Positions 54,179 through 62,342 of a DNA stretch of 64,000 nt are shown in pieces; position 1 is the stretch's first letter, and each line of letters opens with the position of its first letter. The stretch is from Enterobacter vonholyi. GTDB lineage: Bacteria > Pseudomonadota > Gammaproteobacteria > Enterobacterales > Enterobacteriaceae. The stretch covers positions 434,001 through 498,000 of the forward strand of contig NZ_VTUC01000006.1 of assembly GCF_008364555.1 (NCBI RefSeq), in the 5' to 3' direction. Position numbers and translations under genes: made by a program. The notes beneath the pieces were generated by a model. It did no database searches and was not told the origin of the DNA. It worked only from the letters and a program-made list of their open reading frames with translations.

Positions 54179-54278
54179 TTCTATAACTCCTTATGTTAAT
54201 TAATCTCTTATTCCATTGGCTATGAGGTTAATTACAGGCATGATCGCTACACCATCTGCATAGAACAGATCAGATGCA

Positions 54279-54305
54279 GGCCGGGTAAGCGCAGCGCCAC
54301 CCGGC
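54279..54305. repeat. REP-like palindrome downstream of the DUF2891 gene
   Basis: GGCCGGGTAAGCGCAGCG then CCACCCGGC, the same pattern as the repeat at 4697-4722. It lies after the DUF2891 gene stop, near the hcp promoter region. Confidence 0.7.
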
Positions 54306-54325
54306 AAGAAAGACAGCGCGTTTGT

Positions 54326-55321
54326 TTACTCCAGCGCCAGCAGCGCAAAGCTCGCCAGCCAGTGCCCGCCGCTGTAGTGGCTGCCGACCACATGCTCAAC
54401 GCTTGCGGCCAGATGTTTAATCACCGCCTCGCGCAGCGCCTGCTGCGCCGGATGGTTAGCGGGAAGCGCTTTGGCAATATGCTTCATACACCACGCGCGG
54501 CTGAGGTTTAATCCGTCGAGATGGGCAATTTTCGGGTCGGTGCGATCGCTCACTTCCGCCGGATTCATCAGCGCCGTAACGGCACCCACCTCCGGGAGAA
54601 ACGCGTCAAACCAGGCCGGGAAGTCTTCAGACACTTTGCTCATCAGCAGCGCCTCCGTCAGCGCGCCGGAAATATACTCGTCTCCGCCGGGCTCATAATG
54701 AGCCGGATAGCGCGTGTCGGCGAGATAAAACCGCTCCGCCGCTGCCACAATCGCCTGTTCAAGCGCCTTGTCTCCCACTGCGCGACCGTAATCGAGCGCC
54801 AGCGCGAGGGCAAACGCGGTGTTGTAGTGCGTCCCGACGCGGATCGGATAGGTGAGCTTGCCGAGGTAATCCACCAGCCGGTTGCGAATGTCCTGAGTTA
54901 ACGGCTCCAGCATCTGATACCAGCCCGCGGCCTGCGGCAGCGACGACTGTTTCAGCTCCTGGGCCAGCGCAAGCAGCCAGCCGTAGCCATACGGCCGCTC
55001 AAACGAGGCGCGGAACGGCGCGGTGAAATAGGCCAGTTCCTTCGCCACGTTCTCTTCGGTTATGTGCTCGTCAAAAAGCGCGACGATCGCATCCCGGCAA
55101 GGTAATTCTGGATAGAGCCGCACGCAGCGCAGCAGCAGCCAGTAGCCGTGCACCGCCGAGTGCCAGTCAAAACAACCGTAGAAAATGGGATGCAGCTCGC
55201 GCGGCGGCAGAACGTCACCATCATCATTCAGCAGGTGCATGATGTGGTTCGGGTATTCCTGGCGCAAATAGGTCAAAGGCATGCGGGCAAACGCGTCGGC
55301 CTGATCTTGCGTTAATTCCAT
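54326..55321 (-). CDS. DUF2891 family protein
   Basis: A 331-residue soluble protein without a signal peptide, mostly helical, resembling an alpha-alpha toroid. It has YGCFDWHSAVHGYWLLLRCV near the N-terminus (with the conserved C-x-D-W-H-S), PYGYGWLLALAQELK and ending HVVGSHYSGGHWLASFALLA. DUF2891 has no known activity. It is 9 bp downstream of the DUF979 permease gene, third in a DUF969-DUF979-DUF2891 operon. A carbohydrate- or amide-degrading enzyme for the transported substrate is possible but unproven. Confidence 0.85.
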   Translation of the reverse strand: MELTQDQADAFARMPLTYLRQEYPNHIMHLLNDDGDVLPPRELHPIFYGCFDWHSAVHGYWLLLRCVRLYPELPCRDAIVALFDEHITEENVAKELAYFTAPFRASFERPYGYGWLLALAQELKQSSLPQAAGWYQMLEPLTQDIRNRLVDYLGKLTYPIRVGTHYNTAFALALALDYGRAVGDKALEQAIVAAAERFYLADTRYPAHYEPGGDEYISGALTEALLMSKVSEDFPAWFDAFLPEVGAVTALMNPAEVSDRTDPKIAHLDGLNLSRAWCMKHIAKALPANHPAQQALREAVIKHLAASVEHVVGSHYSGGHWLASFALLALE

Positions 55322-55330
55322 GACAGCTCC

Positions 55331-56317
55331 TTAGCGAAACACGAGGAAATACATTAAGAACACGTTCACCACCAGCAGGGTTAACGCGGTCGGGATCTGG
55401 ATCTTGATCACCTGATATTTGTCCTTAAGCTCCAGCAGCGCGGCGGGAACGATATTGAAGTTCGCGGCCATCGGCGTCATCAGCGTGCCGCAATAGCCCG
55501 CGTACATGCCAATCGCCAGCAGCGGCGCCGGGTTGCCGTGATGCACGTTGATTAGAAACGGCAAGGCGATACCGGCACTTAACACCGGGAATGCCGCAAA
55601 GGCGTTACCCATGATCATGGTAAACAGCGCCATACCCACGCAGTAAATGACTACCAGCATGAAGCGGCTATCCGGGTTCACAAACAGGCTCACCACCTTC
55701 TGTACCGAGTCGCCCGTGTTGGCCACCACGAACACGCCGCCGAGCATGGCCAGCATCTGCGGCAGGATCACCGCCCAGCCAATGGTATCGACAAGACGAC
55801 GAGACTGACGAACGGCATGCAGCGGCGTGCCTTTGGTCAGCCACCAGCCGGTGAGGATCGCCGCGACGCAGGCCACGCACAGCGCCGCCAGGGTCAGCTG
55901 TTTCTGATCGAGCAGAAACACGCCGCCGATCGAAACGCCCTTCAGGAATAACGTGCCCAACACCGTCACCACGGGGATCATCAGCGCGGGCAGGAACAGC
56001 CAGTTTTTAAGCCGCTTTGACGACGCGACGCGCTCCTCCTCGGTCGACATTTTATAGTGCCCTTTCCCGACGAGGCCAAAACCCGCCAGCAGCGCGATAA
56101 TGATAACGCCGCCGCCGATAATCCGGTAAGCCAGCGATTTCCCCAGCTCCTGGACCATCAGATCGCCAAACAGGAAGATCCCGCCAAACAAGAACCAGAA
56201 CAGCGCGGTGGTAAAACGCTTCGGATTAGCGCGATCGCGCAGGGTCATCACAACCAGCAGCATCACGACAAAGCCAATCAGGTAGTACACGCGGTTAATG
56301 GTGATAAGCGTCATCAT
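55331..56317 (-). CDS. DUF979 family permease subunit
   Basis: A 328-residue membrane protein with about nine helices, starting MMTLITINRVYYLIGFVVML and containing LAIGMYAGYCGTLMTPMAAN, a re-entrant-loop-like motif found near the end of this family. DUF979 always pairs with DUF969; the pair is annotated in some genomes as a 5-oxoproline transporter. The ATG at 56315-56317 follows AGGAGG by 7 bases and overlaps the DUF969 stop (ATGATGA), so the subunits are translationally coupled. Confidence 0.85.
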   Translation of the reverse strand: MMTLITINRVYYLIGFVVMLLVVMTLRDRANPKRFTTALFWFLFGGIFLFGDLMVQELGKSLAYRIIGGGVIIIALLAGFGLVGKGHYKMSTEEERVASSKRLKNWLFLPALMIPVVTVLGTLFLKGVSIGGVFLLDQKQLTLAALCVACVAAILTGWWLTKGTPLHAVRQSRRLVDTIGWAVILPQMLAMLGGVFVVANTGDSVQKVVSLFVNPDSRFMLVVIYCVGMALFTMIMGNAFAAFPVLSAGIALPFLINVHHGNPAPLLAIGMYAGYCGTLMTPMAANFNIVPAALLELKDKYQVIKIQIPTALTLLVVNVFLMYFLVFR

Positions 56318-57036
56318 TGCGCAGCCTCCTGCGTACCCTGCTCTGCACGCCAGGCCATCACGTCGCGACGGATGCTTGCATCGAGGCGCAGCAGGCGCGT
56401 CATATGAATAACTAATGCCGCAATGGCGGTTGGAATGGCCCACAGCCCGATATGCAGCGGTTCAATGCCCTGAATACCATTTTCTTTCAGGAACGCGTCG
56501 ATCAGCAGCACCGCCCCGAAGGCAATAAAGATATCTTCCCCAAAGAAGACCGCGATGTTGTCGCACGCGGCTGCATGGGCTTTGATTTTGTCGCGAATGT
56601 GCTGCGGCAGCTCGCCATATTCGTTCAGCGCCGCCCCTTCGGCCATCGGCGCCAGGAGCGGGCGCACCGTCTGGGCATGACCGCCCAGCGACATCAGCCC
56701 CAGCGCGGCGGTACCTTCACGGGCGACAAAATAGAGCATCAGAATACGCGCCGAGGTGGCGCTGGCGATCTTCGCCACCCAGGCCTGGGCGCGCTCTTTT
56801 AGCCCGTAATATTCCAGCAGACCAATCACCGGCAGGATCAGGATGAAGGTGGCCAGCGATCGGCTATTGACGAACTTCTCGCCAAAGGTCTCCAGCAGCA
56901 TGCCGAAATCCATGCCGACCAGCAGACCCGTCGCCAGCCCCGCCACCACGACCACCAGCAGCGGGTTGAAGCGCAGTGCAAAACCAATAACCACGATCGG
57001 TATCCCGATCAGCGGCAGCAGCGTAGTACCGTCCAT
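56314..57036 (-). CDS. DUF969 family permease subunit
   Basis: A 240-residue membrane protein, beginning MDGTTLLPLIGIPIVVIGFA. The conserved central part is REGTAALGLMSLGGHAQTVR and HAAACDNIAVFFGEDIFIAF. It is the first gene of the operon, with its stop overlapping the DUF979 start by 4 bp. It is divergent from a winged-helix regulator. The intergenic region 57037-57236 contains AT-rich dyads (AACAAATTATCAATAAAAT) suitable as a promoter/operator. Confidence 0.85.
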   Translation of the reverse strand: MDGTTLLPLIGIPIVVIGFALRFNPLLVVVVAGLATGLLVGMDFGMLLETFGEKFVNSRSLATFILILPVIGLLEYYGLKERAQAWVAKIASATSARILMLYFVAREGTAALGLMSLGGHAQTVRPLLAPMAEGAALNEYGELPQHIRDKIKAHAAACDNIAVFFGEDIFIAFGAVLLIDAFLKENGIQGIEPLHIGLWAIPTAIAALVIHMTRLLRLDASIRRDVMAWRAEQGTQEAAQ

Positions 57037-57236
57037 AACGTTTACCCTATCGAAAGTGAGCGTTGCGCGCCGACGGCTATTTTTTTAATTTGCGGCGAGC
57101 GATGTTGTGTTTTGTTGGCAGGCTTCGCAAAACCTGCGCTAAAAAGCTATATCTGAACCTCAAAAACATGTAAACAAATTATCAATAAAATGTTCTTATT
57201 TTATCGATGAGTTTACATTTCTGGCTAAGGAACGTT

Positions 57237-57782
57237 ATGACCTCAGAAAAGAGTGCTTCACCCGATCGCGACGATATCAACGATGGCCGGATCGTCTCTT
57301 CCCGCCATCTGGTATCCGAGCGCTGCGCGGAGTTATCAGAGCTGGAATATGCGCTGATCATGACCAGCAACGCGTTTAACAAATGGATGGTGCGCTGCAT
57401 GACGGCTGCCGGCGAGCCCGATATGGGCGCCTTTGACGTTTCGCTGCTGCATCACGTGAACCACCGCGACCGCAAGAAAAAGCTGGCCGATATCTGCTTC
57501 GTTCTCAACGTGGAAGATACCCACGTCGTGACCTATGCCCTGAAAAAGCTGGTCAAAGCAGGCTACGTGACGAGCGAGAAAGCGGGCAAAGAGCTCTTTT
57601 TCTCTACCACCGAGGAAGGGAAAGCGCTGTGCATGAAATACCGGGACGTGCGGGAAGCGTGCCTGATTGCGATCCACGCGGAGAGCGGCATTGCCGGGAA
57701 GTCGATTGGCGAGACCGCGCAACTGTTACGCACGATCTCATCCCTGTATGACACCGCCGCCCGGGCGGCGGCGTCACTGTAA
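57237..57782 (+). CDS. Winged-helix (MarR-like) regulator
   Basis: A 181-residue protein with a MarR-superfamily winged helix: FDVSLLHHVNHRDRKKKLAD, then recognition-helix region NVEDTHVVTYALKKLVKAGY and wing SEKAGKELFFSTTEEGKALC. The start at 57237 follows AAGGAA. It is divergent from the DUF969-DUF979-DUF2891 operon and probably regulates it. Its stop codon abuts the glgX-like stop on the other strand with no base between. The 3' end includes an 18-bp G/C palindrome encoding an alanine run. Confidence 0.82.
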   Translation: MTSEKSASPDRDDINDGRIVSSRHLVSERCAELSELEYALIMTSNAFNKWMVRCMTAAGEPDMGAFDVSLLHHVNHRDRKKKLADICFVLNVEDTHVVTYALKKLVKAGYVTSEKAGKELFFSTTEEGKALCMKYRDVREACLIAIHAESGIAGKSIGETAQLLRTISSLYDTAARAAASL

Positions 57783-59858
57783 CTAAGGACGGCGGAACAG
57801 CGTAATGCTCCGTCCGGCCAACGCATACTCTACGGTTTCGGTGATCGCTGTCCCGGTGGCAGCATCATCCGCCGTAGACAGCTCCAGCACCCATCCCCCT
57901 TCGCCAAACTGCGGGATCTGGAACGGCACGGTGCCTTCAAAAGGATTGAACAGCATCAGCACGTCGTGCCAGATACCGTCCTCCTGCCTGAGATCCGGCC
58001 TGCTGATGGAGACCCCGAGGGTTGAGCCTTCATCCCACTGCTCGGCCTGCTGTGGGCCGCCCCCGGCATTGAACCAGCGGATCTCCAGCCCGTCGCGCCA
58101 GCTTTCACGGCGCAGCAGTGGCTGTTGCGCGCGCAAGGTAATGAGACGACGGGTAAACTCGCGCAGCGCAGCGTCGTTTTCGGACAGCCCCTTCCAGTCG
58201 ATCCATGAGATCTCACTGTCCTGGCAGTACCCATTGTTGTTGCCCTTCTGCGTGCGGCCAAACTCGTCCCCCGCCAGCAGCATCGGCGTGCCGTGGGAAA
58301 ACAGCAGCGTGGTCAGGAAATTACGTTTCTGCCGCTCCCGGGTAGCAATAATATCCGGGTTCTCGGTTGGCCCTTCCTCGCCGTAGTTGTATGAGCGGTT
58401 ATCGTTATGCCCGTCGTTATTGTCCTCGCCGTTGTCGGCGTTGTGCTTCTCGTTGTACGACACCAGGTCATTCAGCGTAAAGCCGTCGTGGGCGGTGATA
58501 AAATTGACGCTGGCCCACGGACGACGTCCGCGCAGATCGTACAGATCGCCGGAACCGAGCAGCCGCGCGGCAAAGTCCGTGGAGACATTGTCCCCCTTCC
58601 AGTACTCGCGAACGGTGTCGCGGTATTTGTCGTTCCACTCCCCCCAGCCCGGCGGGAAACCGCCGACCTGATACCCGCCGGGGCCGATATCCCAGGGTTC
58701 ACCAATCAGCTTCAGTCGGGATAACACCGGATCCTGGGTCATGGCGTCAAAAAAACCGCCGCGCGGGTCAAACCCTTCGGGCTCGCGGCCCAGGATCGTC
58801 CCGAGGTCGAAGCGAAAACCGTCGATGTGCATCGATTCCGCCCAGTAGCGCAGGGAATCCATCACCATCTGCAGCACGCGCGGATGCGAGGTGTTGACCG
58901 TGTTTCCCGTCCCGGTGTCGTTGATGTAATACCGGTGCTGGTCCGGGAGCGTGCGGTAATAGCTGTAGTTATCAATCCCCTTAAACGAGAGCGTCGGGCC
59001 AAGCTCGTTCCCTTCCGCCGTGTGGTTGTACACCACGTCAAGAATGACCTCGATGCCCGCGTCATGATAGGCGCGCACCATATCGCGAAAGCCCTGGATC
59101 CCCGCCGGGCCGTAGTAGCGTGACGCAGGGGCAAAAAAGCCCAGCGTGTTATAGCCCCAGAAGTTCTTCAGGCCGCGGTCGAGCAGGTGCTGATCGTCCG
59201 GAAACCAGTGAACCGGCAGCAGCTCCACCGAGGTGATGCCGAGGCTTTTGATATAGTCGACAGAGGCTTTGTGCCCCATCCCCTCAAACGTGCCCCGCAG
59301 CTCGGGCGGAATGGCCGGGTTCATCTGGGTAAACCCTTTCACGTGGCTCTCATAGACAACGGTATGCGGCCAGGGCACGTTCGGCCGGCTGTTGTCCTGC
59401 CAGTCAAAGGCGTTCGGGTCGATGACCCTGCATTTCGGCGTAAACGGCGCGCTGTCGCGGGTATCAAAGCTCAAATCCAGCTCGTCATGCCCCAGCTCAT
59501 AGCCGAAATGGGCGTCGTTCCAGTCGATGTCACCCACCAGTTCGCGAGCGTAAGGGTCGATAAGCAGCTTATACGGGTTGAAGCGATGACCATTTTCCGG
59601 GTCGTAGGGGCCGTAGACGCGATAGCCGTACAGCGCGCCCGGCTTCAGATCGGGCACATAGCCGTGCCAGACCTCATGGGTATACTCCGGCAGCTCCAGC
59701 CGGGCGATTTCCTTTTTCCCGGACGGGTCAAACAGACAGAGCTCCACCCGTTCAGCATGAGCGGAGAACAGCGCGAAGTTGACCCCTTTCCCGTCATAAT
59801 TCGCACCCAACTGCTGGCCATGACCGGCCCGAATTTCAAACGTTGTATCCTTTGCCAT
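57783..59858 (-). CDS. glgX: Glycogen debranching enzyme (GlgX/TreX type)
   Basis: A 691-residue GH13 subfamily 11 enzyme that cleaves alpha-1,6 branches. The N-terminal CBM48-like domain (about residues 10-110; GVNFALFSAHAERVELCLFD) is followed by the catalytic barrel with the conserved regions DVVYNHTAEGNE, IDGFRFDLGTILG (nucleophile Asp), LIGEPWDIGPGGY (acid/base Glu) and NFITAHDGFTLNDL (transition-state Asp). Placement after treY and treZ indicates it feeds linear maltodextrin to trehalose synthesis (a TreX role) rather than being the glycogen-operon glgX. It lies 15 bp after treY. Confidence 0.9.
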   Translation of the reverse strand: MAKDTTFEIRAGHGQQLGANYDGKGVNFALFSAHAERVELCLFDPSGKKEIARLELPEYTHEVWHGYVPDLKPGALYGYRVYGPYDPENGHRFNPYKLLIDPYARELVGDIDWNDAHFGYELGHDELDLSFDTRDSAPFTPKCRVIDPNAFDWQDNSRPNVPWPHTVVYESHVKGFTQMNPAIPPELRGTFEGMGHKASVDYIKSLGITSVELLPVHWFPDDQHLLDRGLKNFWGYNTLGFFAPASRYYGPAGIQGFRDMVRAYHDAGIEVILDVVYNHTAEGNELGPTLSFKGIDNYSYYRTLPDQHRYYINDTGTGNTVNTSHPRVLQMVMDSLRYWAESMHIDGFRFDLGTILGREPEGFDPRGGFFDAMTQDPVLSRLKLIGEPWDIGPGGYQVGGFPPGWGEWNDKYRDTVREYWKGDNVSTDFAARLLGSGDLYDLRGRRPWASVNFITAHDGFTLNDLVSYNEKHNADNGEDNNDGHNDNRSYNYGEEGPTENPDIIATRERQKRNFLTTLLFSHGTPMLLAGDEFGRTQKGNNNGYCQDSEISWIDWKGLSENDAALREFTRRLITLRAQQPLLRRESWRDGLEIRWFNAGGGPQQAEQWDEGSTLGVSISRPDLRQEDGIWHDVLMLFNPFEGTVPFQIPQFGEGGWVLELSTADDAATGTAITETVEYALAGRSITLFRRP

Positions 59859-59873
59859 TTTCGTTCTCCACGA

Positions 59874-62342
59874 TTATTCGCAGGTAAGCAGAACCAGTAC
59901 ACATCCCTTTTCTGACGTTAAATCCAGCGTCTTTTGCAGAATGCGGCTCTCACCGCTGAACAGATCCCGATAGCGCTTCCCGGCCAGTTCGTCGGGTATC
60001 GCTACAGTGGTATTGACCCACAGCTGATGATTATCGGTGATGCCAAAAACCAGACGCGGCACGGCGACAATCAGCGCCTCCTCGTCCTTAACGCGCGCAT
60101 AAATAATCAGGTTCTCCTCCCGCTCGCCGGTGACCTTAAGCGGCAGCCAGTCGCCGTAGCGGAAAAGCGCGTCGTAGTGCGGACGCAGCCGCAGCAGCGT
60201 GGCGGTAACGAACTGTTTGACCCTGCCGTCCCGCCAGCATGCCGGGCTGTCAAACACCGTGGCATCCGCCACGCTGAGGTGCTGCACCAGGGCCGGAAAG
60301 TTCGGCTCGCGTCGGTTATCCGGGTCAACCAGGCTGAAGTTAAGCGCCTCGCTGCCCTGATAGATATCCGGCACGCCGGGCGCCGTCAGCTTAATCACAG
60401 TCTGGCTGAGGCTGTTCATCAGCCCCGCGCGGATAAAGGGCTGCATCGCCTCGCTGAAATCATGCAGGAACGGGGCGTTGTCCGGCGAAAGCATGTGTCG
60501 CGCGTAGCTCAACACCACGCTCTCATAGCTCTCGTTACTGTCGATCCAGTCGGTGCGCTGTTTCGCCTCGCGCAGCGCTTTTTCGAGGAAGCCGAGGAAG
60601 CGTTCTTGCAGTGATTTCAGCCCGTCGGCGTCGTCCGGTGACAGCGTGGCGGGCCAGACGCCCGCCAGCGCCTGGTAGATCATCCACGTATCGGCGGCGT
60701 TCGGCGCGGTACCGTCATTGAGAAAGCGCACCTGGGTCTGGTTCATCTGCCGCCAGCGGGCAAGGTTGTCGCCCCACCGCTCCGGGGCTTCCGTCAGGGT
60801 GTAAAGGCGCGCGCGGGCATCCTCCCCGCGCTTGGTATCGTGTGTGGAGGTGCCCAGCAGCGCATCGGGCTGACGGGCCAGACGAATGCGCATCTCCTGG
60901 TGGAAGCGGGATAAGGAAAACGCGCGCGGCGTCGGGTCGGCGCCCACTTCATTGAGCGCAAGCTCGAGGTTGTGGCGAAAGAAGAGCGTGTCTTCAACGG
61001 ACTTCGCCATCAGCGGCCCGGTAAGCTGCTGGAAGCGGGTCCTGAAAAGCGCGGCGCTCTCGCGGCAATCTTCCGGCAGATCGCCGGTAAGAATGCGCAC
61101 GATCAGGCTGAGCGCCGCTTCCGACGTCTCCACGCTGGCTACCACGCGGTTAAGCAGCGCCACGTCCGGCGGGGTTAATCCTTCCCGGGTGCCGTAGGTG
61201 CGGTAGACCGGAAACGCAATAAGCAGTTCGCGCAGCGCGTGACGGATTTCCTCGCGCGGCAGCGCAACCTCATTGCGGCGGGCCAGATCCTCAGCAAGGT
61301 TTAGCAGCGTGGTGAATTCACCCTCGAAATTGCGATCGGTCATCAGGCCTTTGGCATCGCGCAGCTCCGCGTGGCGATCGACCGTCACGCCCAGCGTCTC
61401 GTCGTGGATTGTCTCCAGGCGCGAGAGATTATCGTCGTCGACCAGCACTTCCGCCAGCGAGGCAATAAACTCGTAGCCGGTGGTGCCGGATACCGGCCAG
61501 TCTGCGGGGAGCTGCTCACCTTTTGCGAGAATTTTTTCGACCGTGATGTAACAGTCGGGCCCGGCGGCCTGACGCAGGCGCTGCAGATAGCCCAGCGGAT
61601 CCGCCAGACCGTCGACATGGTCAATGCGCAGGCCGTCCACCACGCCCGCGTGGACCAGCTCAAGGATCAGCCGGTGCGTGTCGTCGAAGACCGCATCATC
61701 CTCAACCCGAACGCCGACCAGCCCGGTTATCTCAAAGAAGCGCCGCCATGAGAGCTGCTTCGGCGCCTCCCGCCAGGACATAAGCCGCCAGCTTTGCGCG
61801 TCGTGCAGCTCGGCTATGCTCTTTTCCTCGCTGTAGGTACCCGGGTTGAGCGGATACTCGGCGTCGTAGTAAACCAGCGCGGCCTTTTCCGTGACAGGGT
61901 CACGTTTTAAGGTGATGGCACCCTTCTCCAGCTCCGCCTCAAAGGTATCGCCAAGAAACGGCAGCGTAAGCGGTCGTGACCCGTCGATATCGAAGTAGCG
62001 GAAATAGCGGCTCTGCTGGCCATATTCAATCACGTCGCGCCACCAGGCGTTTTCCAGCGAGGTGGACATATGGTTGGGGACAATGTCCAGAATCAGCCCC
62101 ATACCGGCCTGCTTAAGCGCCGCCGCCATGCGGTCAAACCCCTCTCGTCCGCCGATCGCGGGGTCGATTTCATTCGGGTTGGTCACGTCATAGCCGTGGG
62201 TAGACCCCGTCGTGGCAGTGAACACGGGCGACGCGTAAAGGTGGCTGATGCCGAGGTCCTTCATATACGGCACCAGCGCCACAACGCGGTCAAAGGTCAT
62301 GCCGTTACGGAACTGAATTCGGTACGTGGCGGAAGGGATCAT
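59874..62342 (-). CDS. treY: Maltooligosyltrehalose synthase
   Basis: An 822-residue GH13 subfamily 26 enzyme that converts the reducing end of maltodextrins to an alpha,alpha-1,1 linkage. The start MIPSATYRIQFRNGMTFDRV is the family hallmark. Other regions are GLILDIVPNHMS, GLRIDHVDGLADPLGYL (nucleophile Asp) and YITVEKILAKGEQLP (acid/base Glu). It lies between treZ (4-bp overlap) and the debranching gene. Confidence 0.93.
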   Translation of the reverse strand: MIPSATYRIQFRNGMTFDRVVALVPYMKDLGISHLYASPVFTATTGSTHGYDVTNPNEIDPAIGGREGFDRMAAALKQAGMGLILDIVPNHMSTSLENAWWRDVIEYGQQSRYFRYFDIDGSRPLTLPFLGDTFEAELEKGAITLKRDPVTEKAALVYYDAEYPLNPGTYSEEKSIAELHDAQSWRLMSWREAPKQLSWRRFFEITGLVGVRVEDDAVFDDTHRLILELVHAGVVDGLRIDHVDGLADPLGYLQRLRQAAGPDCYITVEKILAKGEQLPADWPVSGTTGYEFIASLAEVLVDDDNLSRLETIHDETLGVTVDRHAELRDAKGLMTDRNFEGEFTTLLNLAEDLARRNEVALPREEIRHALRELLIAFPVYRTYGTREGLTPPDVALLNRVVASVETSEAALSLIVRILTGDLPEDCRESAALFRTRFQQLTGPLMAKSVEDTLFFRHNLELALNEVGADPTPRAFSLSRFHQEMRIRLARQPDALLGTSTHDTKRGEDARARLYTLTEAPERWGDNLARWRQMNQTQVRFLNDGTAPNAADTWMIYQALAGVWPATLSPDDADGLKSLQERFLGFLEKALREAKQRTDWIDSNESYESVVLSYARHMLSPDNAPFLHDFSEAMQPFIRAGLMNSLSQTVIKLTAPGVPDIYQGSEALNFSLVDPDNRREPNFPALVQHLSVADATVFDSPACWRDGRVKQFVTATLLRLRPHYDALFRYGDWLPLKVTGEREENLIIYARVKDEEALIVAVPRLVFGITDNHQLWVNTTVAIPDELAGKRYRDLFSGESRILQKTLDLTSEKGCVLVLLTCE

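Noticed and set aside
57754..57771. 18-bp perfect G/C palindrome as a terminator or operator
   Set aside because: It lies within the regulator's coding sequence and encodes an alanine/arginine run; repeated GCC/GCG codons explain it, and there is no T-run.
61891..61903. GTGACAGGGTCAC as a matS (MatP-binding) site
   Set aside because: It is palindromic and in the terminus region, but the consensus GTGACRNYGTCAC needs a pyrimidine where this has G, and it lies inside treY. One near-match is not enough.
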